Of a DNA stretch of 64,000 bases, positions 35,422 to 48,399 are shown piece after piece (the first letter of the stretch is position 1; the number at the start of each line of letters is the position of its first letter). Source of the stretch: Reticulascus tulasneorum (Eukaryota; Ascomycota; Sordariomycetes; Glomerellales; Reticulascaceae). The DNA lies in the NCBI GenBank assembly GCA_001557505.1, contig LSAX01000005.1, forward strand, positions 124,001 to 188,000, read 5' to 3'. The notes below the pieces were generated by a model. That model worked only from the letters and a program-made list of their open reading frames with translations. It made no database searches and was not told where the DNA came from. Made by a program: the position numbers and the translations under genes.

Positions 35422-36267
35422 TCCGGGACGATAGGGTGAACTGCAATCTAGAGCATTGGTGTCGTAGCAAGAAGAGGGGCGTGGTAGCCATCGTTCAAAC
35501 TCACGCTACGCAGGGGTCAGTCTCCTTTGCGGCAGAGTTGATCTTCTGAGGAGGGCTAGGCTAGGTGGAGCAGGAGGATGTTGTTATACTAGATTCGATT
35601 CTGTTTGAATCCTCATATACTTTGTATCAGTCGGACGGAAACCCTTTCAACTATGGGCCCCTACGAAGCCAGGATTCAATCCGCCTCGCCGCCGTCTGAT
35701 GGGAAAGACGATATTCAAGGAGCTGTCGATATCCAAGTTTGAGCAATAAAAGGGTTTATCAGGCTCCTGGGCTGATGCCTCCCCAGGGGCGACGATCTTC
35801 CTCATTGAATGCCTCAGTAATATCCTGCCAGCGTTTCAAAGCACCCTTCGAACCGTCCGATACATCTCCAAGCTGAGACTTCTTTGGGTTGAGGCTGTTT
35901 GCATCAACACTCACGCACAATGGAGCAAAATGATCAAATCAGGTAGTCCGTACCATCCTAGACTGCCCGGCGACTTATCATTTGTCTAAAAAACAGTCAA
36001 GCCCAATACAATGTGGTCTTCGAGCATCTAAAAGACAATGAACATTGTAGAACATTCCAGTACGAGCTGCCTGACGAAATCTGCCCGTCGGAATTTGCCG
36101 CTGGAACATGATCGACCTTAGCCGCCTGGCGCCCTTCATGTCGCACTAACGCTGTTAGCTTAACGTCCAATGACTATCCAATAGACAATCTAAATAAATA
36201 TGCTGAAAAATGAGCAGATCCCAAGAATTTTCCTTCCTACACCTTTTTCTGAGTACACATACGGAAC
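35422..36267. other. Intergenic containing the HET relic
   Basis: Apart from the HET fragment at 35794-35940 no coding sequence is supported. Confidence 0.35.
35794..35940 (+). pseudogene. HET-domain relic
   Basis: A short open stretch reads IFLIECLSNILPAF, then LRTVRYISKLR, followed by LLWVEAVCINTHAQWS. This is the central part of a HET domain, where the consensus is LWVDALCINQ, but no start, first motif or third motif is near. Frames on both sides are closed. It lies 1.7 kb upstream of the intact HET gene and may be a remnant of a paralog. Confidence 0.55.
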
Positions 36268-36807
36268 ATGGCTTCTGCCATTTCGCAATCGATCAATCTC
36301 CGCAAGGCAGTCCCTCAAGACGTTACGACGATCTCTACACTAGGTGCACATGTGTTCGGAGCTACCTTCGGACATTCGGTCTCGCCTGAGCAGCTCCAGG
36401 CATACCTAGATGAGTCTTACAGCATCGCGGCGACTGCCAAAGATATCGCAGATCCCGACAAAGACTTGATTGTGGCAACAGGCCAAGACAATTCCATCGT
36501 TGGGTTTGCCATGTTGACGCGCGGTACGAGCGAACCGTGTATCAACCATCTCGAGAACTTTGTAGAGCTTCAACGAATATACGTTCATCCTGAACACCAC
36601 GGGCAGGGCGTTGGCAAAGTTTTGGCCAACAAACTAGAAGAAATCGCGAAGGACCAGGGATTCAAGCATATGTGGCTTGGAGTATGGGAAGAGAACCACA
36701 AGGCTCAAAAGGTGTACGAAAAGCTTGGATACAGGGTGGTAGGAGATCATGACTTCGCAATTGGTGATGTTGTCCAGACGGACCATATCATGGTCAAAGA
36801 TATTTAA
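36268..36807 (+). CDS. GNAT N-acetyltransferase, PaiA-like
   Basis: An intronless 179-residue protein. It starts with INLRKAVPQDVTTISTLG, then has VFGATFGHSVSPEQLQAYLDE, a beta-strand motif ELQRIYVHPEHHGQGVGKVL carrying the Q/RxxGxG/A acetyl-CoA loop, and HMWLGVWEENHKAQKVYEKL. The whole layout, including the end in QTDHIMVKDI, matches bacterial PaiA-type acetyltransferases that act on polyamines such as spermidine. It is likely cytosolic. The close match to a bacterial family and lack of introns are compatible with an old horizontal transfer, though relatives exist in many fungi. The substrate is inferred from the family. Confidence 0.87.
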   Translation: MASAISQSINLRKAVPQDVTTISTLGAHVFGATFGHSVSPEQLQAYLDESYSIAATAKDIADPDKDLIVATGQDNSIVGFAMLTRGTSEPCINHLENFVELQRIYVHPEHHGQGVGKVLANKLEEIAKDQGFKHMWLGVWEENHKAQKVYEKLGYRVVGDHDFAIGDVVQTDHIMVKDI

Positions 36808-37682
36808 CAGCGGCTCTTCCCGGCGAACAAGGAAACAGAAGATTGGCTGTACGGGTAGAGGCAGGCGAAGCAGACTCAGCCGACCACACGGAACCCTGAC
36901 GAGCTTGGGCGATGTTACCACGAATCATGTCGGAGAGAAGGGTAGACGAACCGATGACCACAGTATTCCAGTAATCTAGAGAAGCTCAAAGCCATAATCT
37001 AAAATATTAAATAGTGAGCTAAGCTATAGCTAGACTAAGCATTTATAACAGACTCTACAAAGCAGTTCTTTTGCTCTAGATATTAGCAGCTTAGACCAAT
37101 CAGCCGGAACTAACTGGCTTCATACTTAGTTGCCTAAGTTAGATAACAACAAAAGCGCCAGAGTAGCCTTTTTTGAATCTTAAAATATAACTGATAGCAC
37201 GTCGCTCCAGCCTGGAAAGGCTGGTTTCATTGGTGCGCATCTATCGCATAAGGCGTGGATCACTCTCGCTGTGGATTGATGCCTGTCACGTTACCCATTT
37301 TCTTTGGGCGGGTATTGGGGGAGTCTTGCACAATTAATACTAGGCTGCTTTCGGATTATAGCAGATCCTGTGTAATTACGCTTTAACACTTGATAATTGC
37401 TTCAAGGCCATTTCTAAATGCTAAAAATGTGATCGTGCTTATCCAGATGTATGTCGTACTTGTTTGCTACACAGTAGACAAGCGGTATTTATGGCGTTCA
37501 CGGAAAGGGCCAGTCCCCGGTCGGGTACCGTAACCATCCTGCTCTCCAGCCTGTACCGCCGATCTTGTAGTCCCGACCGCAGATTGCCCGCAGCCCACCC
37601 ACGACGCCGTGGAGGTTCCAACAACGCCAAACCTGCTATTCCATTACCATATATCGTTAAAGACACCTTGGCATGAACCGAA
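36808..37682. other. Intergenic, partly AT-rich
   Basis: The stretch 36975-37195 is visibly AT-rich with many TA steps, like RIP-decayed repeat DNA, but no ends can be defined. No gene was seen. Confidence 0.4.
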
Positions 37683-40600
37683 ATGGCGTCTGCTATTAGT
37701 TCAGACAGCGTGGCTTCTGCAAGTCATTTGCCTCGATTTCTTAACTTTGTCAGGCAGCAACAGGTAGGCGAGAATACCATCTCGCGATCTATTCCACTAG
37801 AGAACGTCCGCCATCTGGAACTTCTTGCCGATGGCTATCTGAATGCGGTCCGCGAGGACATGCGAGCCGAACTTCTAATCGGTCGGAGGTGCGTGGTGAA
37901 GGTCGTTAAGAGGAGCTTTTCGCCTTGGGCTTCGCGTCCGCCGACCGAGAGCGAGATGCTTCGTTTATTACAAGAGATACGGGTCCTGTCAACGCAGCGT
38001 ATTCAGGAATGCGAGTACATCGTTTCCCTCGTCGCCATATCCTTTGGCATCTTCGCCTACGATCCGCTGGAAATATGCCCCGCGCTTAAGCTTGAGCAGG
38101 CAGAGCTGGGGAACCTTGAAGCATTTCAGACATCGGTACCTCAAGTTGGCATGGAGTTAAGAATTCAGTTGGCAACTGATGTCGCATTGGGCTTGTCGGC
38201 CCTCCACTCGACTGTTTTTGTCCACGGATCTCTTGATCCTACGCATGTTGTTGTATTTCGCAGCCCAGAGAGACAGTACGTTGCGAAGCTTTGCGGATTT
38301 GGCTCATCACACCGATCGGGGGAATCCAACCAGCCGCTGGAAGGCCATGAAAGCCCATGGACTGCGCCGGAAGTCCGAGAATCTGTCACGATGTCTGACG
38401 AAGACTACAAGAGTGACATTTATTCACTTGGGTTAGTGTTTTGGCAGATCTTCGTGCACAAGTATCCGTTCGGTATCTTCGATCTCCCCTTGGAGATTAC
38501 CCACAGGAACATCGAAATTCGGAGTATCCTTCGCATACCGTATCTTTATAGATTACTTCCACTTGCCGTCGAACATGAGATGCGCGATTTCCTCAGCGAA
38601 AGGTATATGTCACTGTTCATGGGCTTGTTTTCTGCCACGATAAGGCTTAGTCCCCGGAAGAGAAGCCTTCGACAAGTTTTAGCACTTCTGGAAGGACACA
38701 CAGGACGAAAATTGCAATTGTACGTACGGACTGATGGCGTTTGGAGATCAGCTGCTGTGTACTGACATCGTCACCTTAGATACCTCGATGACCCATTAGC
38801 AGCACGAGACGCATCAGTAGATGACCACGATGCCCCCAAACTTCCACTTGGAAGCCACATTAACCGTGACGAGACTCCACACGTTCTTCAAGTTGCGGAA
38901 ATGGCTGATAAGATCCGTGGGTTTGGGATACAGCTACCTGCACACTCTCTACGCAAGCTGCCTTGGATTGTTATAGAACAACTTTTTGAATCTTGCCAAT
39001 CTCTAAGCTTGGACTGCATGGGAGGGTCCCCGAGCCTTGTTGTAGACTGTACTTGGGTACAAATACTTTGCCATTTCCACGGAATTGGGACTGCCAAAGA
39101 CATCGGGCGGGCCAACGAGCTCCTCCGCTGGCTGTCGAACAATGGCCATCTCTCTGCTCTGCAGCTCTCGCAAATACTTGAGACAACTTTGATGCAAAGT
39201 GGGGAAAGCCCTCCTGTCGAGGAACTAATGAGCGGTCTACAAATCAGCCGAAAGAAAGCCCCCGACTGGCGGCAGTTTCTCGTCGAACACATTAGCAGCC
39301 CAGAGGCTCATGGAATCGAGGCAAATTCAGAAAGTATCGTGGAATTGTGCGCAACCTTTGGTGCAACTGGGGCCTTACCCACAACAGGCTTGGGTGGCGG
39401 CAACACTCTGCTACAGTAAGTTATTCACACAGCCTCCCTTGTCTCTTCTTTACCAGGTCCGTGGGGACCGCAAGCTAGTTTATGATCTCTTTTCCACAAA
39501 TACTGATCAAGGGTATTGGAGTATTGCGGCGTTCCACGGTTTGTCTGAAGAAACAGATCTCCTACTCGGGCAATCCAGTTTGGACATCAATGCCCGGAAC
39601 TCGAACGGAGACACGGCTCTCATCATCGCATGTCAGCGAGGCCAGGGTACCGTCGCGAGTTTGCTGCTGTCTGCTGGCGCTGATGTGTCCGTTTTCAATC
39701 ATCAAAACGAGTCCGCTCTCTACTGGATACCGATGTTCAATCTGTACAGTGGCCAGGAGTCTAGCGAACAGGCGAAGACTAAAATCGCGTGCGAGTTGAT
39801 GCGGAACGGTAAAGTGCTCGGGCTTCACTTGATCTCGCAACCGCGGATCGCAAGTATTACGGACGGCATATGCCCTCCGATAAGGCTATTTAACAATGGG
39901 CGGATTCCGGGGGAAGCCTTGCTACGAGCCACTCTGCATTCAGATACGCTTACGATGCGAATAATACTAAACGTCTATCAAGCAGTGCTTAACGAATCTA
40001 GCGTCCAGAACTGGACATTTGAAGTCTTTGATATGTTTCGCGGTCCTCTTCAGCTAGCTTGCGAGCTGCATATTTCCGAGTCGCTTTGGTTCTTGCTCTC
40101 GCAACTGTTGCTTTTACTCACAGAGAACGCACCCGAAGCTCTGTCTCCAGACGAGCAAGTTGCTATAGGAAACTTGAGGGGCGCCACCCAGAATCTAGGG
40201 AGGTTTTATTACGGTTCCTTTCATCCACTAGGCGCAAGCACTCTTCTCGCGTCGGCGGTTGGCGACCAATTCGAACTCGAAAGACTTTACTACCACGGAA
40301 CGGGAAGAGAGGCTCAAGCCAATCGGAGCATGGAAATCCTGCGGCATTTTGGTTTCTTGACGCCGACGATGGATACGCTAGAGGGAGAAGTCTCTACACT
40401 GCATCACACCATTGCCTTCGGAACTGCCGGTGCTGTCGAGTATCTACTATCTTTGGAGGCATTTAATCAGCGATCAAATTCTGCATTCAATGGCATGACA
40501 CCTGTCCATGAAGCTCTCAACTACCGTCGATTTGACATGCTAGCTATCTTGGTCGATAACGGCGCCACAATCCACCTCAACAGCGGCAGAGACCCTCAGC

Positions 40601-43600
40601 ATTGTTTGTCGAGCGTCGAAGCGAGTTATATGCATGTCCTCGGTTCTTTACGCTGCGATGACGAGCGCTTTGCGGAATCATTGCTCAGATGCGGTGTCCC
40701 AGCAACAATCACCGACAATCGCGAAGTTGATGCTCTTTCCATCGCTCTCTATCGTGGTGCATTTGGGCTAGCTCGTTACCTGTTGGACCACGGCGAATCT
40801 TTACAACGGATAACCGCTGTTGGGGTCACTCCCCTTGGTTCGATTTTCTTCCCCATTCACGCACGGCAGGTCGACGACCTGCCTGCAACCCTAAGGTATG
40901 TCCCTGTGCTACGCTAAAGGGCCAGTCTGACTCCAAAGTGAAGGTTTATCTTATCGTTAGAGCCCAAGGGCACAGACGAACTTTTCATCGCCAGTCATTA
41001 CTCGGACACTACAGTGATTCAAATCGCCGCCGTCAAGTATAACCCAGACCCTATCGCACGGGAGTTGCTGGAGATCCTCCTAAATCACTACTCCAAGCCA
41101 GAGCATATCAATGCCAGAGCTAATACTCCGGCCAAGTCTACAGCTTTGCAGATGGCTACACAGACTCTAAATCCAGTCGCGGTCGAACTTCTTTTAGATG
41201 CTGGTGCGGATTACACCCACTTGGATCTCCACGGCAATACGTGTCTGGACATTGCATACGGGGCACTTCAGGATCTGGTGTTCTCGAAAGCAGAGCACGA
41301 GACCAGTCGCCGTGACAAGTTCGAACGAGCAAGTATGGTTGTGCGTCTGCTAGCCGAAAGAAACTCATGGCCAGGCGCGTTTGCTGGATTCCCGCTTTTA
41401 TTCGAGGCCATGGACAAAGCCGAAATTTTTCGCGATCGTATGAGAGAGTCAGTACATCGTGTTGGTACAATGAGAAAACTCGAGCAAGACACGGCCGAAA
41501 CCCTGAACATTGGATATTCCACGCTTCTTAAGACAGCCAGCTTACCTCTTATGCTCTTGGCAAAATACATCATTGAGAAGTGGAGTAAAGGTAGCACCCG
41601 CATCGATGTCGAGTATCGTGTGATAGGCAGCCCCGAGGCAGGGCCTCCTCAGTCATGCCACGATCGCATCCGAGAATCCGTCCCTTGGCTACGTGGATTG
41701 CCGAATGGGCGGCTTCTCAACTTTCAGCTCTCAGCCGCCTTCGAATGGCTCTTAGACTGCGCTGTCACCAATAACGACTGCGAGGACGAAAGCCTGAGTG
41801 ATGGCTTTCTCAGCTTCGCACTGAGCAGGAATCCAAAAGATCTGCCCATCCAGGCGAGCCAGTTCCGGTATCCTCCCAACCTTCTTGCTTGCTATCAATC
41901 AATGCTTGCTGAAAATGAGTTGCTTGTTCCTGAGGAATTCCGTCCCCGAGTCGAGGGCTTTGTTAAGTCTCTACAGCAAAGAGATGAGGCATTGAAAACT
42001 GGGAGAAACTCTCCAGCCGAGTTTGACGAGGAGTTTAAAGCCTTTCATTTTGACGTGCTTCAGCCCACAAGGCTCGACGAGGAATCTGCGCTCGGCACCG
42101 TGTCCATGGTAACCAGATGTCGGTGCTTTCATGAGAGCACTGGGAGTCTTACTCGATTCGAGTTGCAAACTGCTGCCCGCAAGACTTCCAAATTCGGAGA
42201 CAACACCTGGACTGCTCGGGTTATCAGAGATGGAGTGCTGCGACAGGCAAACCATACCGAGACAACGCAATGGATGATCAGTATTGGAATCCCGAGATGC
42301 AAGCCCCAATCCCTCCTCTTGCATCTCCCGGTCGTTCGCGACTTGTGGATATTCCAGCCGCTGGCACCAGCCACAAGAGACGCCTCGGCTACAACGGGAG
42401 GCGACATAACGAAGCCCATCTCCACGTGGCCAGTGGTGGATCTTGACTATCAACCACTCGACATTGACAGAAAAGAAATTCGGCTCCTAACTCTCCTGCC
42501 TGGAGACGGTAAAAACGATGTTGTCCGCTGCAAGATGGAGCATTTCTTGTTGGATGCTTCTGAACCATACTCAGATTACTTGAAATCTCTGAAGGAGTTC
42601 CGTAGCCAACGAGAAGTATCTGACGGCTGGAAACAGCATGTTGCCTCTGAGTTAGGTACCAAGCCAACGCGGTACAGTTGGGGGGATTTCACAGCTGTCA
42701 GTTACACTTGGGGCTCTGCGGACGACATACGGCCCATCATAGTCAACGATCGCAAGGTTATCGTTGGGGCCAACCTTGAATCTGCCCTAAGAAGCTTTCG
42801 TAGTCTACCAGACTTCGCTGCAGGATTGAAGCTGTGGGTTGACGCGCTCTGCATCAATCAGAGCGACCTTGAGGAGAAATCCCAAGTTCTTCAGATGATG
42901 CAGCACATCTATCAGGTAGCCGCGAGGGTTACCGTCTGGCTCGGTCCTGACGATCCGGAAGCAGAGCGGACTATAGAAACAATTGAGTCTTTCGTCGCGA
43001 CGCACGTGTCGGGCTCGACACTAGCCGATGGTCGGTGGTCCTCATTCTCCAATCTCAAGCTCAAACCCCTCAATGCGCTGAATTTCGTAGTCCATGGCTT
43101 GCCGGCATTAGTCAACCTCATGCATCGGCCTTACTGGATGCGTCTCTGGATCATTCAAGAGCTCATGACTTCCGCTCCGGACAAGCACTTCTACATTGGA
43201 CACCACCGTCTCTCCTGGTCAGGTATTGGATCCTTTTTATATCTGTATCATGAAAAATGCTACGAAAATCCAGAATTCGCATCGGAGGATTTTGAACCTG
43301 GTACACTTGCCACTGTCGACCAGCAAGTCATCCACGCTCTCCGTATAGCAAGCTGGGATAACGTGTATAACAGCCTAGGAGGCTCGGGGTCCGAGAACCT
43401 CGCCATTAATCTAAACGATTGGAATACCACACTCACTCTCGGTGTTGACGCCCAGGTCGGGGACGACCATGACCGTGTGTACGGCCTGCTAGGCCTGCTC
43501 CCTAAGGAGATTGTTCGATTCATAAAACCAGACTATAGCAAGAGCATATCTGACACATTCATCGACCTGAGTCTAGCTATCCTGCGAGTATGGGGCCACG

Positions 43601-44784
43601 ACGATCTCTTTGCCGGGAGGCGCCACAGCGACAAGGTGGGAAACCTGCCCAGTTGGGCCATTGACATGACCCAGAACAGAAGCGGCATGCCAAGGACGAA
43701 TAGGGCGAGCGGCCCGTTCGACAGAGCACATGCACTGGCGATTAAAGGGGGCGTGTCTCTGCCGGTCCAGATTGATGCCCCGGAGTCCTTCTGGCCATCG
43801 TGGACGTGCAGTCCAGATCATCGAATACTGACTGTTTCTGCCATTAAGATCGATTTCGTCGATAGCTTAAGAGATGACACTAGCCCTAATCAGATAGATG
43901 TCCTCATTAAAGCTAGCGAGCAGCCAGAAGGCCGGCCGCTCTACCAATACGCAGATTCAATAGACGAGCTTCGGTCGGTTCTTCTTCGCATCATCGAGAA
44001 CAACATGCATGTCACCTCGACAAGCATTCCTGCCGACGATGTTGAGACAAGCTCTGACACTGAAGGGATGGCTTCTCAGGTTGAATCATTCTCCGAAGAA
44101 GATGATGGCGAGCATGGTGACCGTGCCGATAGGTGCGGCGATGGCTCGAGCTCGAGAATGGGCAGGCTAAAAACCAAGGAGGATTCCCCGCGCAAACAAC
44201 GCCAAAACCACGGGGCTCTCTTCACCATCCCATGGTTTAGCGACGCAACTCCCAATGCTGTTGAAGAAGAAGCCTTCTCCCGAGCAGGATGGTCCGGCAT
44301 ACTATCTCTAGAGACGTTCCTCGCCTTCCATCGTTTCCGGCTAGGAAACTCATCCTATCCGCTATGGAACGGTCGTACATTCAAGGACTTCTTCCCTGAG
44401 AGTATCGACGTGTTAAGGGAAGATATCAAGGGATACAGTAGTAGTGCACACGTGTCGGCTGTCAGAGACGCACTGGAGAATGCTTGGGGCATTGCTTCGC
44501 AAAGGTTCCTCGTTACGAGGGAGAGGCGCCTGCTTGGCGCAACAGTTCGGGCCGCGAGGAAGGGCGATATTCTCTTCGTTTTACCAGGGTGTTCCTACCC
44601 CGTGTTAATGAGAGAGACAACGGCGGCTGAGAGGGGTCGATGTGTGACAAGGGAAGGCGCACCGAGAACGGGGAGCTGGTACGAGGTCATCGGGGAGTGC
44701 TATGTTGAGGGAATCATGGATGGGGAGGTGCTGCAATGGGTGGAGGACGGAAATGTTGCTGTGGATGATATCCACATAGTTTGA
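37683..44784 (+). CDS. Pseudokinase-ankyrin-HET domain protein
   Basis: Four exons (37683-38719, 38780-39415, 39522-40895, 40995-44784) fit in phase and give 2,278 residues. Residues 1-346 form a kinase-like fold: the ATP-site lysine survives in RCVVKVVKR, but the catalytic loop reads VHGSLDPTHV, without the HRD aspartate, and the magnesium motif reads CGFGSS instead of DFG. An APE-like APEV follows. Ankyrin repeats run from about 555 to 1100 (GNTLLHIAAFHG spans the second splice; LLLSAGADVSV, ELLLDAGADYT). A HET domain begins near 1575 (FTAVSYTWGS, LWVDALCINQ, YWMRLWIIQE). HET proteins trigger incompatibility or cell death; the pseudokinase and repeats may sense a signal. The second and third introns were chosen because they restore a canonical repeat and phase. 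Confidence 0.85.
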
Positions 44785-46431
44785 GGGTGTTCGGACTCAT
44801 AACGATCAGCATCATGCTGTTATCGCTCTTAGTAAAAGGGGCAGTGTTTAACTGTAGGCTCATGCAACAATCTAGACCCCGCAGGTAGTTGTCAAGCAAG
44901 TCAAGTGCGACTGCCGCTTCTTCTCCGAAAGCCCATTTCGCAAAGAAATAGAATGATCAACGCTCGCTCCTAATTGTCCCGTACAATTCATCACACAAGT
45001 TATGTTGATCTTCGTGGTTTATCTGATCATACTTGGTGGGGTGCTACCAATTGGACTAGTGTCTTGATAAGGCACAAACCAAGGAGGTTGCAGTACTCGC
45101 AGTCCGCCAAGATTCGATGGATAAATTAGGTACTTAGTCAGGACCAGCTGGGATCGCCGATCCGAGAGAGTGGTTACGATCATGACTTTGAAGGATCGTC
45201 GTCGGGTGAGGTACCAATTCATCATCCATGTAAGACCAAATCCTGAATCTTAGACGCTCTCAAAATCCTTGCCAGATGACAGCGGCCCTTCTAAAGGGAC
45301 TCGAACTCATGTGCCATGGGTAGCAGCTTCTTAGACTGCCTGGGCTCGGCGGCCCTCGCGTGCCATCCATATACTGCAGCGTAATTAGATATTGGTAGGG
45401 CGCTGATCCGCACACTGAGATTGAAGATTCGTGTCACACGACTATCCTCCTCTCTCGGTACCAAAGAGTTGGGTAGGGTTTATGGCTTGCATATTCTGGA
45501 TGTATCCGAAGACAGGGGAGCGCATCGGCCAATTTCAGCCCGATTGGCCCCAGGATCGCAGCCAGCATAACAAGTCCAGCATGCGCAGTTCTGCAGCTTA
45601 ATCAAGTTAGTGATCTGCGAGAGATCGGTGCTCTCCCAGGACACCAATAAGATCAGACACATAGAAGAGACTCCATGAACGAGACGTAGTTCTTGCCAAA
45701 CCTTGCGCAAGATTTGCCTGTACAGTCTAACAGTCGAAGTACGCTGACTTATGCTAGCGGTGAAATATATGAGTCAGCAAAAAGCAAGTGTCTAAGAGCA
45801 GTCAGCGTAGCCTTAAGCCCTGCATTGGTAATAGCGGACTAAGTCGGGAGCCAGCCTGACTTAGTGTCGATGAGGTTGCGTGCAAAGGTAATTATGGCCT
45901 GAAGTGGATTGGACCAGAGCTTGGGTTGAATCACCTTCCAAAACCCAACCAGACTCAACCACCCACTCACCATGATACAACCAATTGAGCTGGACTGTTC
46001 AGACGCACCATCACGCTTGTGAAACGACGGATGATAGACCTGAACGTTATGCATGGCACTATTGAAACTACCGCCGCCACAAGTCAGCTAGGTCTAAGGT
46101 TTCTTCAGCTTGCGCGCGTGTGCTAGGCAAGTTGGCTGAGCTTCGCAAGGTCATGGTGGCCGGATCCCGCGCCTGCTCAAATTTGCAAGCCTGCGAGCTT
46201 TCGAGTTCCTAAGTGGTGAAAAGCTAGACCATTGAGGGAAGGTATCTGGCTGGGGTGTTGAACGAGAGGGGGCAGGCCTCAAGTTTCGTTGCAGACGGTG
46301 TATAAAGAGGGATTCAGCTCCCTTAACTTGAAGATCGTAGCTGGTTACCTTCCGATCTTCAACGCAAAGTTCCACCCTTCACAACGCCTTGACGGTCCAC
46401 TGTTGCTTTTACAAACCACGAGCTGTCAATC
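44785..46431. other. Intergenic with a degraded duplicate
   Basis: No intact gene. A segment at 45961-46080 is a diverged copy of 48921-49027. Minus-strand frames nearby (45480-45710, 45839-46054) may be remains of the same lost gene. Confidence 0.45.
45961..46080. repeat. Diverged direct repeat, copy A
   Basis: It aligns in the same orientation with 48921-49027 over about 100 bases. Shared blocks include ACCAATTGAGCTGGA and CGCACCATC. Copy A has a small insertion near 46023. Together the two copies flank the membrane protein gene. Confidence 0.7.
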
Positions 46432-48379
46432 ATGGCCCATAGTTCAGTTGAAGCCATTCGAACGCCGTCACCAAACGCGGTAATGGGAACCGAATATGAA
46501 GATATCGCGCGTGGTCCAACTAGTGTGGTAGTCTCAGACTCTCCGACCGTTACTGCTTCAGAGACCACGGCGGAAGCAAAGTCTCGGGACTCATTGTCAA
46601 TCCAAAGTTCAGAGGATAACAGGGCAATTAATCCGCTAGACTTGCATGTCTTGGGACTTCAGATTACTCCGACTGCCGCAACCGTCGTACAGAGTCAGGA
46701 CGAGAAGCAAGCATTCAAGGCCATCACAACTGGGGTAAGCTCGAGTGATGGCCTGAGCGTCCGCTTGCACTCTCCGAAACAGAAACTCACCATTATCGAA
46801 GCTGATGCTAGGCAAACGATGACGAAGAACCCACGCCGTGACTTGTGGCTACAAGTCATTTTTACGTGGGTATGTCTTCTTGTCGCATGTGGCCTTGGAG
46901 TCATCGGAATTGTCGTCGTGCATGTAGCAGACAACACGGCCCAGGTTTCTTGGAACCTGTATTTCCAGCCAACAGTCATTGTTGCCATATTGGCATCTGC
47001 CGTTCCATTCTTGCTCGGGCTATCACTCTCGACAACTATCGCGTTCAACTGGTGGCTTAGCGCAAGAAAAGGTGTATCTACTGCATACATTCACCATATC
47101 AGCCTCATTCATATTCGACCTCACAAGTTAAGCCGCGCTATAATGGCTGACCTTAACTTTTGGAAGATATGCTTGGCTTATCTTACGGTTACGATTGGGG
47201 GTTTCGCATACCACCCTCTTCTCCAAGCCTCGCTAGGAATAACGTCCAGCGAAAGCGACTACGCTACGAACTTAAAGCTTGACTTATTTACGGAGCTCGA
47301 TAATGGGATTATTGGAGATCAGTGTAGCCCTGAAAACGGCGACCGCAAGGCCTCATGGGAGTTCATCAGCGCTCTGGATAGCTGGCTATTTAACAGCACT
47401 CTGGAGACCAGGGACGAGCTTTCATACTACTGTGATGGAACATGTACCGGGAGTCTGGAGCTCACTGGTGTCCACGCCACTTGCAGTCCGCCAGTAGAAT
47501 ATGCGCGTCCTGCATTGGCTTTCGGTAACACAAGTTTCAACTACACGATCATGGAAATGGACAGCACGACATTTTTCATAGATGATGGTTCGCCAATGAT
47601 GACGGTTAATATGCGATATCTGGGGGGTTGGGGTGAAGACTGCCATGGCATTATGTTAACCGAGACCTGCAATATATCTACAGCAGTTGTCGAGCACGTC
47701 GTGCAAGTGGCAGGAAACGTTGTGAGATTTCAACCCAGAACTACTTACGATGGTCTGCCCATTTACGTCAGAAAACGACCGAGAAAACGCGACAAGCAAG
47801 ATCTGTGGGCCTTGGTCAGCCATTATGGCGACAATTTACTACTTCGCTTTTGATTTCTCCCAGATTGTATGGGATGCCGATCGCCAGGACGGTGGTATGG
47901 ATCAAGGTTCTCTTCACAGACACTTAATGCCAATCCAAGACGTAGGGCACCATTGTGTTGCCCACTTCGACTCTCCAAGGCAATCGATGCTATCTTCTCT
48001 AGAGAATGTGCTATTTCGGCTTGCCTTTAATAAGCCGACTCTATTGACGGACCTCAAGCAAAAAACTCTGGACATGAATACTACGAGGGCCAAGACTGAG
48101 CCCTATTACAAGTCCAACTATGGAATGATCTATGGCGGATCGGCTATGCTTTTGGCTGCCATTGTTCTCTCTCTAGCTGCTCAGTGGGGGTGGTGGGAGC
48201 TGTCGAGGGAGGTAACGTTGAGTCCAATCGAGACGGCGGTGCTCTTAGGCCCAAAACTTCCACTTTTACCGGACATGGGAGCCGAAAATGTGTTGAAGAA
48301 TACGCCGGGTGTTACGATCACATATGACCCCAGTGTGGTGCGACGAACCCAAGATAGCATCGGCGGCGAGACTGTATGA
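46432..48379 (+). CDS. Multi-pass membrane protein of unknown function
   Basis: The reading frame shifts near 47750. A GT-AG intron at 47722-47800 (donor GTGAGA) joins exons 46432-47721 and 47801-48379 in phase, giving 622 residues. A long polar, Ser/Thr-rich N-terminus of about 140 residues is followed by three hydrophobic segments (VIFTWVCLLVACGLGVIGIV, a second at about 190-210, ICLAYLTVTIGGFAY). A large domain with N-glycosylation sites and paired cysteines comes next (for example CDGTCTGSLELTG). A final helix (MLLAAIVLSLAAQWGWW) precedes a cytoplasmic tail. The topology suggests a plasma-membrane protein with a big outer loop. No characterised homolog is recognised. The intron choice is inference; a frameshift is the alternative. 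Confidence 0.65.
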
Positions 48380-48399
48380 TGTAGGAAAGAGTGTAGTAT

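Noticed and set aside
39416..39521. Simple intron ending at the nearer CAG (39460) in the HET gene
   Set aside because: Its length puts the next exon out of frame; the 106-base intron restores phase and a canonical ankyrin repeat.
45250..45350. A stretch faintly resembling a tRNA T-arm
   Set aside because: No acceptor, D- or anticodon-stem pairing could be built around it.
46432..48379. Apparent frameshift splitting the membrane protein into two frames
   Set aside because: A 79-base GT-AG intron (47722-47800) joins both parts in phase, so a broken gene need not be assumed.
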